Assembly: GCA_038230335.1 (NCBI GenBank)
Contig: JBBRNL010000008.1
Coordinates: 1-64,000, forward strand
Length of the DNA: 64,000 bases
From: JBBRDU01 sp038230335
GTDB taxonomy: Bacteria > Verrucomicrobiota > Verrucomicrobiia > Chthoniobacterales > UBA10450
Reading direction: 5' to 3'
Shown: positions 35,331-43,823 of the stretch, piece after piece
How positions within the stretch are numbered: the first letter of the stretch is position 1
Layout of the letters: each line of letters opens with the position of its first letter
Translations under genes and position numbers: made by a program
Notes under the pieces: model-generated
What the model was told of the DNA's origin: nothing
Databases searched by the model: none
The model's input: only the letters and a program-made list of their open reading frames with translations

Positions 35331-36485
35331 TCACGGCGCCTTTGACACGGTGGACGGATCGACCGCGTGCGAGCGAACGAGATGCCCGGGACGCAGGCGA
35401 TCCTGGTCTGCCACCACGACATGTTCGCCTAACGATAGACCGCTCATGGCCTCGGCCACGTCAAGAGTGCGAAAGCCAACCTTCACCGTCCGGGCCTGCA
35501 CCATGCCGTGATCTATCACGAGAGCCTGATCGACGAGGAGCGCGCGGCTTGGCACAATCAGAACATTGTTGTGCGTACCGGTGATAATGTTCATTTCTCC
35601 GGTCATCCCGGCCATTAAGTTTTCGGGAGGATTCTCCAACTGCAGGACAACCGTATAGCGTTGCGTTTCCGGGTCAGCCGCCGGTTGAATCGAAGAGACG
35701 CGCGCGATAAATGGCTGGGTGCGGTAGGCGTAAAGTTGCACGGTCGCCTTCATTTCCGCCTTCACTTCGCCGACGTCTTCTTCGTTGACCTCGCCGCGGA
35801 CATAATTCTTGCGTGACGACACCGTGAACAATTCGTTGGCCTCGCCGACCAGTTCCCCATCGATTGTCTGGACGCTGGTGAGGAGGCCATCGATGGGTGC
35901 CCGGATTTCGGAATTTTTCATCTGTGCTTCCAGCTTCTTGGACGTGTCTTCGAGTGTCTCCAGGCTGCGGTCGCGCTCGATGCGCTCCGTCTCGACGACG
36001 CCGCGAAGGCGCTTCACTTCGCTTTTCCCCTTTTCGTAATCGACCATGGGCACGTTGCTGAGGGCGGACAGTTTCTCGAGGCGCTGAACGTTATCCTCGG
36101 CCGTCTTCAATAATTCGGAGGAGGGCAAGGGCAGGGCTGCGCGCTGTCCGGCGGCCTGCAAATCTGCGCGTGCCTGTTTTAACTGCCGCGCTGTCGCTTC
36201 ATCGGCAATGGTGGCGAGCAGCTGGCCCTTCCCGACGGTCTTCCCAATGGCCCCGCGTCCGGCCGAAAATGCTTCAGCCAAACGAATGAAACCGGAATTT
36301 TGCGCGCGCACATGCACGACGAAGGCGGATTCTATCCGCACTGTTCCGTAAACGGCAGCCAGGGCGGTGCCGCGCCGGACGATGGCGACCTCAGCGACCG
36401 GCAGCATGAGATACCAAATCGCCGCCAGGACAATGACAAACGGCCCGAGGGCCCAGACCAGAGTTTTCGTTGCGGGCAACTTCAA
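35331..36485 (-). CDS. Periplasmic adaptor, HlyD/MacA family
   Basis: 384 residues from TTG at 36485; no better start precedes it. An N-terminal membrane anchor (about 8-28) is followed by a lipoyl-like half, a long alpha-helical hairpin (~95-175, QLKQARADLQAAGQ... and KGKSEVKRLRGVVETERIERDRSLETLEDTS), the return lipoyl half (IRAPIDGLLTSV), and beta-barrel and membrane-proximal domains (VRGEVNEEDVG and LMAGMTGEMNIITG). Adaptors bridge a pump to a TolC channel. It sits 8 nt after the TolC stop and 1 nt before the permease gene. Confidence 0.9.
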   Translation of the reverse strand: MKLPATKTLVWALGPFVIVLAAIWYLMLPVAEVAIVRRGTALAAVYGTVRIESAFVVHVRAQNSGFIRLAEAFSAGRGAIGKTVGKGQLLATIADEATARQLKQARADLQAAGQRAALPLPSSELLKTAEDNVQRLEKLSALSNVPMVDYEKGKSEVKRLRGVVETERIERDRSLETLEDTSKKLEAQMKNSEIRAPIDGLLTSVQTIDGELVGEANELFTVSSRKNYVRGEVNEEDVGEVKAEMKATVQLYAYRTQPFIARVSSIQPAADPETQRYTVVLQLENPPENLMAGMTGEMNIITGTHNNVLIVPSRALLVDQALVIDHGMVQARTVKVGFRTLDVAEAMSGLSLGEHVVVADQDRLRPGHLVRSHAVDPSTVSKAP

Positions 36486-36493
36486 GGACGGGA

Positions 36494-37831
36494 TTATGGC
36501 ATGTTTTGCGTGTGATCGTCGGAAAATTGGAAATACCTCCCGTTCACACGGTCCAAATCGGCCAGGGCAAGGTTCTGCTCGTAGGTCAGTTTGAGCAACG
36601 AAGTCTTGATCTCGAGCGAAGCGTTTTCGGCCAGGCGGTATTCCATTTGTGACGTCACTCCGCTCGACAGATTCTCGTTCACGGTGGAGACGCTTTGCGC
36701 GGCGGCAGTCGTGGCTTGCGTTAGTGATGAGTAGTTTTTCGCGATGGCCTCCAGATTATTGTGGATCCGTGATAAATCGCGCGGAACATCAGCCTCCATC
36801 TTGCGCAGTAGCAGCTCGTTAATCTCGCGGGCGGAACGTCTTTGCTGAACCGCTCCGGTGACTTTGCCGTTATCGATGACTTTCCAACTGTAGGCGGCGC
36901 CCGCTCGAACTTCCGAAGAGATGATGTCGTCCGTCCGGTGGGGCGATCCTTCGCTCTGGCGTCGCACGCCGGAAACCGGAATGTAGTCACCACCCACCGT
37001 GGCATTGATCGCCGGGTAGTAGGCGGCCTCCATGATTCTTTCATCTTCATGCGCTGCACGGACAAGAAGGCGCGCGAGTTTAAGATCGGCGCGCTGATCC
37101 ATGGCCGCGGTGGTGGCAGCCGCGACGTCGAACGGAATGGGCTGGTAGCTCAGTTCAGATTCGAGCTGCGGCAGGGGGTTCCGGCCACTCAGATCGTCAC
37201 CCATCAGTTCGGCCAATTGCAGAACCGCGCCTTGATAGGCCCGGTCGGCCCCGGCCAGCCGCGGATCAAGTTCGCGGGTGAGCATCCCCGCGCTGATAAA
37301 CGCGCTCCGTTGAGCGAGGCCGGACTCGTATCGCGCCTTTTGCGCGTCGCTGATCGCCTGCAGGTGCTGCTTTTGCTCCTGACCGAGCTGCTGGAACGAT
37401 CGATTGTACGCTCCTGTATAAAAGGCGACGCGAGCGGCATAAAGTTGCTCGACCACGGCCATGTTGAGTCGCTGCTTTGCGATCAATACTTCGATATCGC
37501 CACGCCGATAAGATGCGGGAATGGCTGCCTCGAAGAGTGGCTGAGTGAAGCCGCCATAGCCGAATCCAAACGGCTGGTTTGATTTTTGCCCGGCCCTATC
37601 TCCGCCCTGGTCGCCGCCGGCCACACCGATCAGCGCATCGGGTAAAGCGATGGATCGGAAAATCAGTCGTTTCCCGGAAGCCCTTTCCACATCCAGCCTG
37701 GCCTTTTGAATCGCCGGATTTTTTTCCACCGTTCTGCGCAACGCCTCCTCGAGCGTGAGCGCAGGCGCGGTGACCGCAACGGAAAGCGCGACCCAAGCAA
37801 GCAACGTGATCAGAGCGAGACGGATTCTCAT
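36494..37831 (-). CDS. TolC-family outer membrane channel protein (copy 2)
   Basis: 445 residues with a cleavable signal (ends near VTAPA). TolC-family internal repeat structure: LTLEEALRRTVEKNPAIQKARLD opens the first half, and a second helical half holds LKLARLLVRAAHEDERI and NINELLLRKMEADVPRDL-like helices; TolC trimers form an outer-membrane barrel with a periplasmic coiled-coil tunnel. It starts in a 4-nt ATGA overlap with the upstream TolC gene. It is clearly divergent from copy 1 in sequence. Confidence 0.88.
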   Translation of the reverse strand: MRIRLALITLLAWVALSVAVTAPALTLEEALRRTVEKNPAIQKARLDVERASGKRLIFRSIALPDALIGVAGGDQGGDRAGQKSNQPFGFGYGGFTQPLFEAAIPASYRRGDIEVLIAKQRLNMAVVEQLYAARVAFYTGAYNRSFQQLGQEQKQHLQAISDAQKARYESGLAQRSAFISAGMLTRELDPRLAGADRAYQGAVLQLAELMGDDLSGRNPLPQLESELSYQPIPFDVAAATTAAMDQRADLKLARLLVRAAHEDERIMEAAYYPAINATVGGDYIPVSGVRRQSEGSPHRTDDIISSEVRAGAAYSWKVIDNGKVTGAVQQRRSAREINELLLRKMEADVPRDLSRIHNNLEAIAKNYSSLTQATTAAAQSVSTVNENLSSGVTSQMEYRLAENASLEIKTSLLKLTYEQNLALADLDRVNGRYFQFSDDHTQNMP

Positions 37832-39210
37832 TGCTGGCTCAACTTTGTCGGCGGCCGAGCGATATCCAGAACACGCGCGGTCTCCTGCTCTTTCTGGCGG
37901 GCTTCGGCCTTGGTTAATTTACGAGAAAACTCCAAGCCGTCTGGCGACAAGGCACAGGCGCGGGCCAGCCGCGCGACGGCAACGCTATGCAGATAGATCG
38001 CGCTGAGGCGCGTCGTACGCGTGCGTGTGATATCGGAAGCTGCCTGCAAGACGTCGAGTTGCGTGCCGAGGCCGGCAGCCACATTGGCTTTCGCCACCTC
38101 GAGGGATTCATCTGCCGTTTGCACGTTCTTCGTCTCGGAGTCGAGCACGTGGTCGGCCTGTTGCAGGTCTAGCACGGCACTTCGCACATCGGCCGCGACG
38201 GAGCGTCGAGCAGCTTCCAAACTTTGCACGGCTGCTTCGCGCCGGGCCCGGGTGGCGAGCAGGCGGCCCTTCGTCGCGAAACCATCGAAGATGTGCCATC
38301 TGGCATTTAAGCCAACGACATAGCCATGGTTGAATTCCTGTCCGACAGTCGGGTCGCGCTCATTGTAAATCTCGTAGCCGGAGAACGCCTCCAATTGCGG
38401 GCGGAGCTCGCTGCGATCGAGTTCGGCCTGGCGGTCTTCAATTTCAACATCGATTTGGCGGGCGCGAATTTCGGGGCGCTCGGTATCGGCGCGGGCCAGG
38501 CATTCGTTCAAATCGGGGTGGCGCGGACGGTATTGCAGTTGCCCGATGATTTGCGGTGTGGGCGTGGCAGCGACGCCGCAGAGCTCGGTCAGGCGGAGAT
38601 ACGAATTGCTTAACTGCGTTTGCGCATCAATCAGCTGAGGTTGTTCGCTGGCCAAAGCGACTTCGGCGCGGCTCACATTCAATTGGCCGACGATGCCGGC
38701 CCTGAAACGCTCGCGCTGGCTTTTCAGTTCCTCCTGCAGGACACCAACCGATTGTTCGCGCACGCGGATCTTCGCCCGATTCAAAAGGAGTTCGTTGAAC
38801 GCGACCCGCACATCCATGGCCACGCGGTTGGAAACCGCTTTGAGCTCGAGTTCCTGCTTGGCCAGATTGAGGTGGGCAAGGGCCACCGCATTGGGGACGG
38901 CGCCGCCCGAGTAAAGATTCTGCACGACGCGGACAGAAGCGTTGTAATCCTCATTGCGCAGCCGCGAGTCCGACTGGTGTTCGCGTTCGCGAAATAAACC
39001 GGTCGACACGACGGAGGGGAGATAGCCGGAGCGAGCCTCGAGCAGCCCGCCATGAGACGCCTGGATCTTTTTCCGAGCGATCTGAATGTCGGGGTTCTGC
39101 GACTCAGCGAGGGAGACGGCCTGTTCGACGGTATAGGAGGGAGTAGCGGCGATGGCCGGGGTGATCAAAAAGCACGCCAGCACCAATCGTAAACCAAAGG
39201 CCACGCGCAT
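37828..39210 (-). CDS. TolC-family outer membrane channel protein (copy 1)
   Basis: 460 residues with a signal peptide (LVLACFLITPAIA). Family sequence YTVEQAVSLAESQNPDIQIARKK at the mature N-terminus and long alpha-helical coiled-coil repeats (RVREQSVGVLQEELKSQRER, LEAARRSVAADVRSAVLDLQQA) give the TolC tunnel fold. It is the first gene of the leftward efflux operon. The 195-nt gap to the divergent inositol-phosphate-synthase gene should hold its promoter. Confidence 0.9.
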   Translation of the reverse strand: MRVAFGLRLVLACFLITPAIAATPSYTVEQAVSLAESQNPDIQIARKKIQASHGGLLEARSGYLPSVVSTGLFREREHQSDSRLRNEDYNASVRVVQNLYSGGAVPNAVALAHLNLAKQELELKAVSNRVAMDVRVAFNELLLNRAKIRVREQSVGVLQEELKSQRERFRAGIVGQLNVSRAEVALASEQPQLIDAQTQLSNSYLRLTELCGVAATPTPQIIGQLQYRPRHPDLNECLARADTERPEIRARQIDVEIEDRQAELDRSELRPQLEAFSGYEIYNERDPTVGQEFNHGYVVGLNARWHIFDGFATKGRLLATRARREAAVQSLEAARRSVAADVRSAVLDLQQADHVLDSETKNVQTADESLEVAKANVAAGLGTQLDVLQAASDITRTRTTRLSAIYLHSVAVARLARACALSPDGLEFSRKLTKAEARQKEQETARVLDIARPPTKLSQQ

Positions 39211-39405
39211 TCGTTTCTACTTTTTCTTCGGAGCCTTGGTTTTCAATAAAAATCCGGTGGGCTAAGTGCTTGCACCCTCTCCAGAATACGCTAGAAGTCT
39301 CGACCACGCCACTTTCCGGGCTAACGGGAGGAGTAGTGCGGTAGAATCCTACATAAATGCATCTTGCCCGGGGCTTGCGCCTCCGGCTAATCTTACTGTT
39401 TTGGA

Positions 39406-40506
39406 ATGAGCAAAATTAGAATCGCCGTCGTCGGTGTGGGCAATTGCGCCAGTTCCCTGATTCAGGGAATCAACTTTTATCGCGGGTCCAGCAGCGGCGC
39501 CAGTGTTGGGCTGATGCATCGTCGCATCGGCACGTATGAGCCGCACGACATTGAAGTGGTGGCGGCTTTCGATATCGACCGTCGCAAGGTTGGGCTCGAC
39601 GTGAGCGAAGCCATTTTTTCGCCCCCGAACTGCACAAAAATTTTCTGCGAAAAGATTCGGCGCACCGGGGCCATCGTCAAGATGGGCTGCGTCTTCGACA
39701 GTTATGCCGAACACATGCGCGAGTACGACCCTCTGCGCACCTTTCTTCCTCTGGAAAAAGAATCGACCCGGGAGCAGATCATCGGTGAATTGCGCGATTC
39801 CGCGGCCGAGATTCTGGTTAATTATCTGCCCGTCGGCTCGGAAGAAGCGACGCGCTTCTACGCGAGCTGCGCCTTGGAAGCGAACATGGCGTTCGTCAAT
39901 AATATACCCGTTTTCATCGCGAGCGACCCGGTCTGGGCAAAACGTTTTTCAGACAAGAATCTTCCGCTCATCGGCGACGACATTAAGGCGCAGTTAGGCG
40001 CGACCATCCTGCATCGGACGATCGTCGATCTTTTCCGGAAACGGGGCGTAAAGGTGGAACGCACTTATCAGCTGAACACGGGCGGGAACACTGATTTTCT
40101 GAACATGCTCAATCGCAGTCGCCTCGCTTCGAAAAAGACTTCCAAAACCGAGGCCGTGCAGTCTGTCATTGGCGAGAGACTGGCCGATGACAATATCCAT
40201 ATTGGACCGAGCGATTATGTGCCGTGGCAACGGGACAACAAGATTTGTTTCATCCGGGTGGAGGGAAAGCTTTTCGGGGATGTTCCGATGGAACTGGATA
40301 TCAAGCTGTCGGTGGAAGACTCCCCCAATTCCGCTGGGGTCGCGATTGACTCGATCCGTTGCTGCAAACTCGCGCTCGATCGCGGGATTGGCGGTGTGCT
40401 TCATTCCCCATCCGCATATTTTTCAAAACATCCGCCGGTTCAGATGACAGACGACGAAGCCTATCGCAGCGTCGAACAGTTTATCCGCGGCGAGCGCGAC
40501 ACATAA
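39406..40506 (+). CDS. ino1: myo-Inositol-1-phosphate synthase
   Basis: The 366-residue enzyme converts glucose-6-phosphate to 1L-myo-inositol-1-phosphate with NAD. It is of the short prokaryotic (actinobacterial/archaeal) type. NAD-binding VGVGNCASSLIQGINF is near residue 9, a VAAFDIDRRKVG segment follows, then LVNYLPVGSEEAT, GDDIKAQLGATILHR, QLNTGGNTDFLNML and the phosphate-site SPNSAG near the end, all family landmarks. Known uses of inositol in bacteria: phosphatidylinositol, inositol phosphosphingolipids, mycothiol and osmolytes. The sphingolipid and CDP-alcohol genes 12-18 kb away favour an inositol lipid. The gene is monocistronic here. Confidence 0.93.
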   Translation: MSKIRIAVVGVGNCASSLIQGINFYRGSSSGASVGLMHRRIGTYEPHDIEVVAAFDIDRRKVGLDVSEAIFSPPNCTKIFCEKIRRTGAIVKMGCVFDSYAEHMREYDPLRTFLPLEKESTREQIIGELRDSAAEILVNYLPVGSEEATRFYASCALEANMAFVNNIPVFIASDPVWAKRFSDKNLPLIGDDIKAQLGATILHRTIVDLFRKRGVKVERTYQLNTGGNTDFLNMLNRSRLASKKTSKTEAVQSVIGERLADDNIHIGPSDYVPWQRDNKICFIRVEGKLFGDVPMELDIKLSVEDSPNSAGVAIDSIRCCKLALDRGIGGVLHSPSAYFSKHPPVQMTDDEAYRSVEQFIRGERDT

Positions 40507-40597
40507 GAGGAGCGAGATGGCAGGGATTCTTGCCTGCCGCTTGCGCTGTAGTCGCCTCGCTCTGTTGAAGCGTTCCCGGGTTTGATTTGCCTTGGGA

Positions 40598-40619
40598 ACA
40601 CGGCAGCAGAGTGCCGTGT
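40598..40619. repeat. Inverted repeat between ino1 and addA 3' ends
   Basis: ACACGGCA (40598-40605) and TGCCGTGT (40612-40619) form a perfect 8-bp stem with a GCAGAG loop. No T-run on either strand, so a factor-independent terminator is uncertain. It lies between convergent genes. Confidence 0.45.
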
Positions 40620-40664
40620 CAACAGGAAGAGAGCGCGGATTTTTGAGCAGACTCCCAGTTCAGT

Positions 40665-43600
40665 TCAGCGCTCAACTGGATGGAGACGCGCCCATTCGCG
40701 CGCGAGTTCGTCCGTTTGATAAAGCAAAAACTGTCCGGTCGACGTCGAATAGATGGCGGCTTCAACGGATAGATCGGTCAGGTGAGTCATGGCCTGCCAG
40801 TAAGCAGCCATCTGCGGCAGATAGCGGGTGCGTAATTCGTCCGAGTCTTCACGATCGATTCGGTTTGTTTTCCAATCGATGATGAAGGCGCTCTTCCGGT
40901 CCTTTTCGAAGACAGCGAGGTCGACAATGCCTTCCACGCTGGTGGCCTCGTCGACCGGCCACAGGAAGGGCAACTCCGTGCGCCAGAGCGCGAACTCGCG
41001 CAAGAGTTTCTGCGGGAATCCGTCCTCATTTGCGCATTGTTTCCGCAACAATTTCCATTCACGCAGCGACCGTGCCGGGTCAGGAGACTGCGCCTGAAAC
41101 TCTTGAAAGGTATTTTCGCGCGCCGTCTCATTTTCCTTCCAGGGAATACGCTGCGCGAATTCATGCCACCAGATACCGTAGCGTTTGGCCGCACCGTCGA
41201 CCGAGAGCGGACGCAACTCCGGATCGGTTTCCTTCCAGACGTCCGTTTCGCTAATGGCCAGGGGCGGCTCGTCACCCGAGGCCATTCGACTGGGCGTCAA
41301 TTTCCGAACGAACTTTCCGGCTTGATCGAAACCGATCTTCGCTACTTCCTTTTCGACCGATGGAAGGTCCGGTAACTTTTGCTCCTGTTCGCGGTGATCC
41401 GCATCGAGCTTTTGCGCACCGATCGTGGCAACACAACGGACCGCTGCAGTGGCCAACTTTTGAAAGAGTTCCCCGTTTGCTTCTTCCTGTGCGCTGCGCA
41501 GCCATCGCGCCTGCGAATTCCTGGGAATGGCGCCCTGCGCGGTGTGAAAGACTTGGTGGTCTAGCGCCAGGACCAGGCTGTGCCTCGCCCGGGTGAAGGC
41601 AACGTAAAGAAGGCGCTCCATCTCCTGCTGGTCTGCCAGTTTGAGCGCCTCTTTGACTTCGCGGGTCATGTCGTCGCGTCCGAGCGCAATCACCAGTTCA
41701 CCCGTCTGCGGAATACGGACGATGCGCGCATAATCAGACGATCGCGTGCGCACTTCGCGGCAAAGGAACGGGAGGATGACGGCATCCCATTCCGAGCCTT
41801 TCGCTTTTTGGCCGGTGATCAATTGGATGGCATCGCGCTGGGCGGGCTCGCTGTCGCGTGGAGTATCAAAATTCGCGCGCAGATCGTGCGCAAAATCGGA
41901 CAGAGTTTTTCCTTCCGCCTCGGCCGTAGCGGCGATGACGAGGAGTCGATCCAACTCGGCACTTAGGTCTCCGAATTCCTGCGTTGGCAGGCTAACGAGC
42001 CGTTCACGCAGGCGAACACCCGTCGCGATGGCACAAACGGCATCGTAAAGGGGTGCATTCCGCACGCGCTGGCGCAGGGCGGCCAATGAATTGAGCGCCT
42101 CGGCCGCAGCGCCTTCCCCCGAAACCTCGGTTAGAAAATCGAACCGGTTCGCGTGGCCATCGCAAAACTGCGCCAGGTCGTGATCAGACAAACCGAACAC
42201 TTCCCGCAGAATCCCCACCGTCTCAAAGCGCAAATGGGGTTTTGCCATAATAGTCAGGAGCGCGGTCAGCCAGGCGTGGGCTGGATTGTCTGCGTTGAGT
42301 TCGCTTTCCGATTGCGTCTGAACCGCGAATCCAGCCTGACGGAGGGCTTGCCGTAATGGGGCGAACCAGGCTTTGCGCGGGCACAAGATTGCGACCTCGC
42401 TCCAAGAGCGCGCGCGCAGTTGTTCGACGCTCGTCTTCTTTAACCAGGCCGCGATCTGCCGCGCTTCATGGTCGGCTTTGGAGCGCTCTGACTTCTTGTC
42501 GCCGGTGCGTTGAGTATTATCTACTTCGATCGGCAGGGCCATGATTTGACCAGGCAGGACAGCGGGGCGCGCATTGAGTTTGACGAAGCCGACCTGTCCG
42601 TCCGCGTCGCTCAAGAGGCAGGGGAAGGCCGCATTGATAAAATTCACCTGTTCCCGATCGAGCCGAAACGTGACCGCGAGTTCGACCGCTTCGCCCGCCC
42701 CGGTTTGCCTGAGTGTGTCGTGGATGCGGCGGTACTGTCGAAGATCGGCCCGATCTCCGAAGATCGATTGTTGAAAATCGCCGACCATGGAAAAGTGACC
42801 GGGTCGGGGTGGATCGGTGCGAGTTTCGAGCCATCGTCCCTTCGCATCAGGGGGGCGGGTGATCTCGAGCAAAATTGAAAACTGCTGCGGATCTGTGTCT
42901 TGTGCCTCGTCCAGAATGACCCGGAAATTTCGTTCGCGAATGCGAGTGGCAGCCGTGGGCTGTTGCACGAGCGCGTCAGCCAGCCGGATCTGATCGTCAT
43001 AGGTTAAGACGCCATGATCGAGCCGAAATTCGCGATAGGCGGCCTGCACTTCGGCGGCCACGGAAAGGACGCAACAGTTAAGCCATTTTCGAAAAGGGCC
43101 GAAGGTTCGATCCCAAATGGCGACAAATTCCTTCGCGGTCGAGGAACAATCGAGGAGCGGAAGAAAATCGACGTCGGCGCGGTAATGCTTTTGCCATTCT
43201 CGTATTTCGGCCTGAACGCGCTCGATTTTTTCGGCCGAGCGTGCGGGCGGTGAAAATGCCAGGATGGTCTCGAGATCGATCGGAGGGCGGGGGCCGGGAT
43301 CATCGCACCCGAGCAATGGGAAGCTTCCCGACCGACCCAACTCCATGAGTTGGCGCACGGGCACATGGCGTAGAAGAACACGCCGGCTCTCGGCCGTTAA
43401 CGATTGGCCGATCGAAGTTTGGCTCTGCACAAAATTGTGCCACAGCTCGGCATCATCCGTGATGAGTGACAAATGAGGCGGGAGGCCGAGGTAATGGCCA
43501 TAATCCGCCAGAAGGCGGACGCAAAAACTATGGATCGTGCCAAAAAAAGCGCGGTTGAAGGCCGCGACCACATCCAGCGAAACGCGCGCCTCCAGCATCT

Positions 43601-43823
43601 GTTGGCGAGCGCGCCTTTGCATTTCATCGGCGGCGCGATGCGTGAAAGTGACGACCACCAGCGCAGGCAGAGATGTCAGCGCGTGAGGGCTCCGCGCGAT
43701 TTCTACGATCCGATCCGTGACAGCGCGGGTTTTGCCCGACCCGGCCGCGGCTACGACGGAGAAGTTCTTTTCAAGTTCCCGGCAAAAGCGATCCCGTTCC
43801 GCCTGGTCGGAAGGCTTGGTCAT
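40665..43823 (-). CDS. addA: AddA-like helicase-nuclease subunit
   Basis: 1052 residues. UvrD/Rep superfamily helicase: Walker A AAAGSGKTRAVTDRI (near 25-40), motif Ia VTFTHRAADEMQRRA, Walker B DEAQDTDPQQF, motif IV-type QSIFGDRADLRQY, and motif VI LLYVAFTRARHSLVL. A PD-(D/E)XK nuclease domain closes the protein: EGIVDLAVFEK, IIDWKTNRID and QMAAYWQAM. AddAB/RecBCD-type complexes unwind and resect double-strand breaks for RecA. The start overlaps the addB stop by 4 nt. Length is a little below typical AddA (~1150-1250). Confidence 0.88.
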   Translation of the reverse strand: MTKPSDQAERDRFCRELEKNFSVVAAAGSGKTRAVTDRIVEIARSPHALTSLPALVVVTFTHRAADEMQRRARQQMLEARVSLDVVAAFNRAFFGTIHSFCVRLLADYGHYLGLPPHLSLITDDAELWHNFVQSQTSIGQSLTAESRRVLLRHVPVRQLMELGRSGSFPLLGCDDPGPRPPIDLETILAFSPPARSAEKIERVQAEIREWQKHYRADVDFLPLLDCSSTAKEFVAIWDRTFGPFRKWLNCCVLSVAAEVQAAYREFRLDHGVLTYDDQIRLADALVQQPTAATRIRERNFRVILDEAQDTDPQQFSILLEITRPPDAKGRWLETRTDPPRPGHFSMVGDFQQSIFGDRADLRQYRRIHDTLRQTGAGEAVELAVTFRLDREQVNFINAAFPCLLSDADGQVGFVKLNARPAVLPGQIMALPIEVDNTQRTGDKKSERSKADHEARQIAAWLKKTSVEQLRARSWSEVAILCPRKAWFAPLRQALRQAGFAVQTQSESELNADNPAHAWLTALLTIMAKPHLRFETVGILREVFGLSDHDLAQFCDGHANRFDFLTEVSGEGAAAEALNSLAALRQRVRNAPLYDAVCAIATGVRLRERLVSLPTQEFGDLSAELDRLLVIAATAEAEGKTLSDFAHDLRANFDTPRDSEPAQRDAIQLITGQKAKGSEWDAVILPFLCREVRTRSSDYARIVRIPQTGELVIALGRDDMTREVKEALKLADQQEMERLLYVAFTRARHSLVLALDHQVFHTAQGAIPRNSQARWLRSAQEEANGELFQKLATAAVRCVATIGAQKLDADHREQEQKLPDLPSVEKEVAKIGFDQAGKFVRKLTPSRMASGDEPPLAISETDVWKETDPELRPLSVDGAAKRYGIWWHEFAQRIPWKENETARENTFQEFQAQSPDPARSLREWKLLRKQCANEDGFPQKLLREFALWRTELPFLWPVDEATSVEGIVDLAVFEKDRKSAFIIDWKTNRIDREDSDELRTRYLPQMAAYWQAMTHLTDLSVEAAIYSTSTGQFLLYQTDELAREWARLHPVER

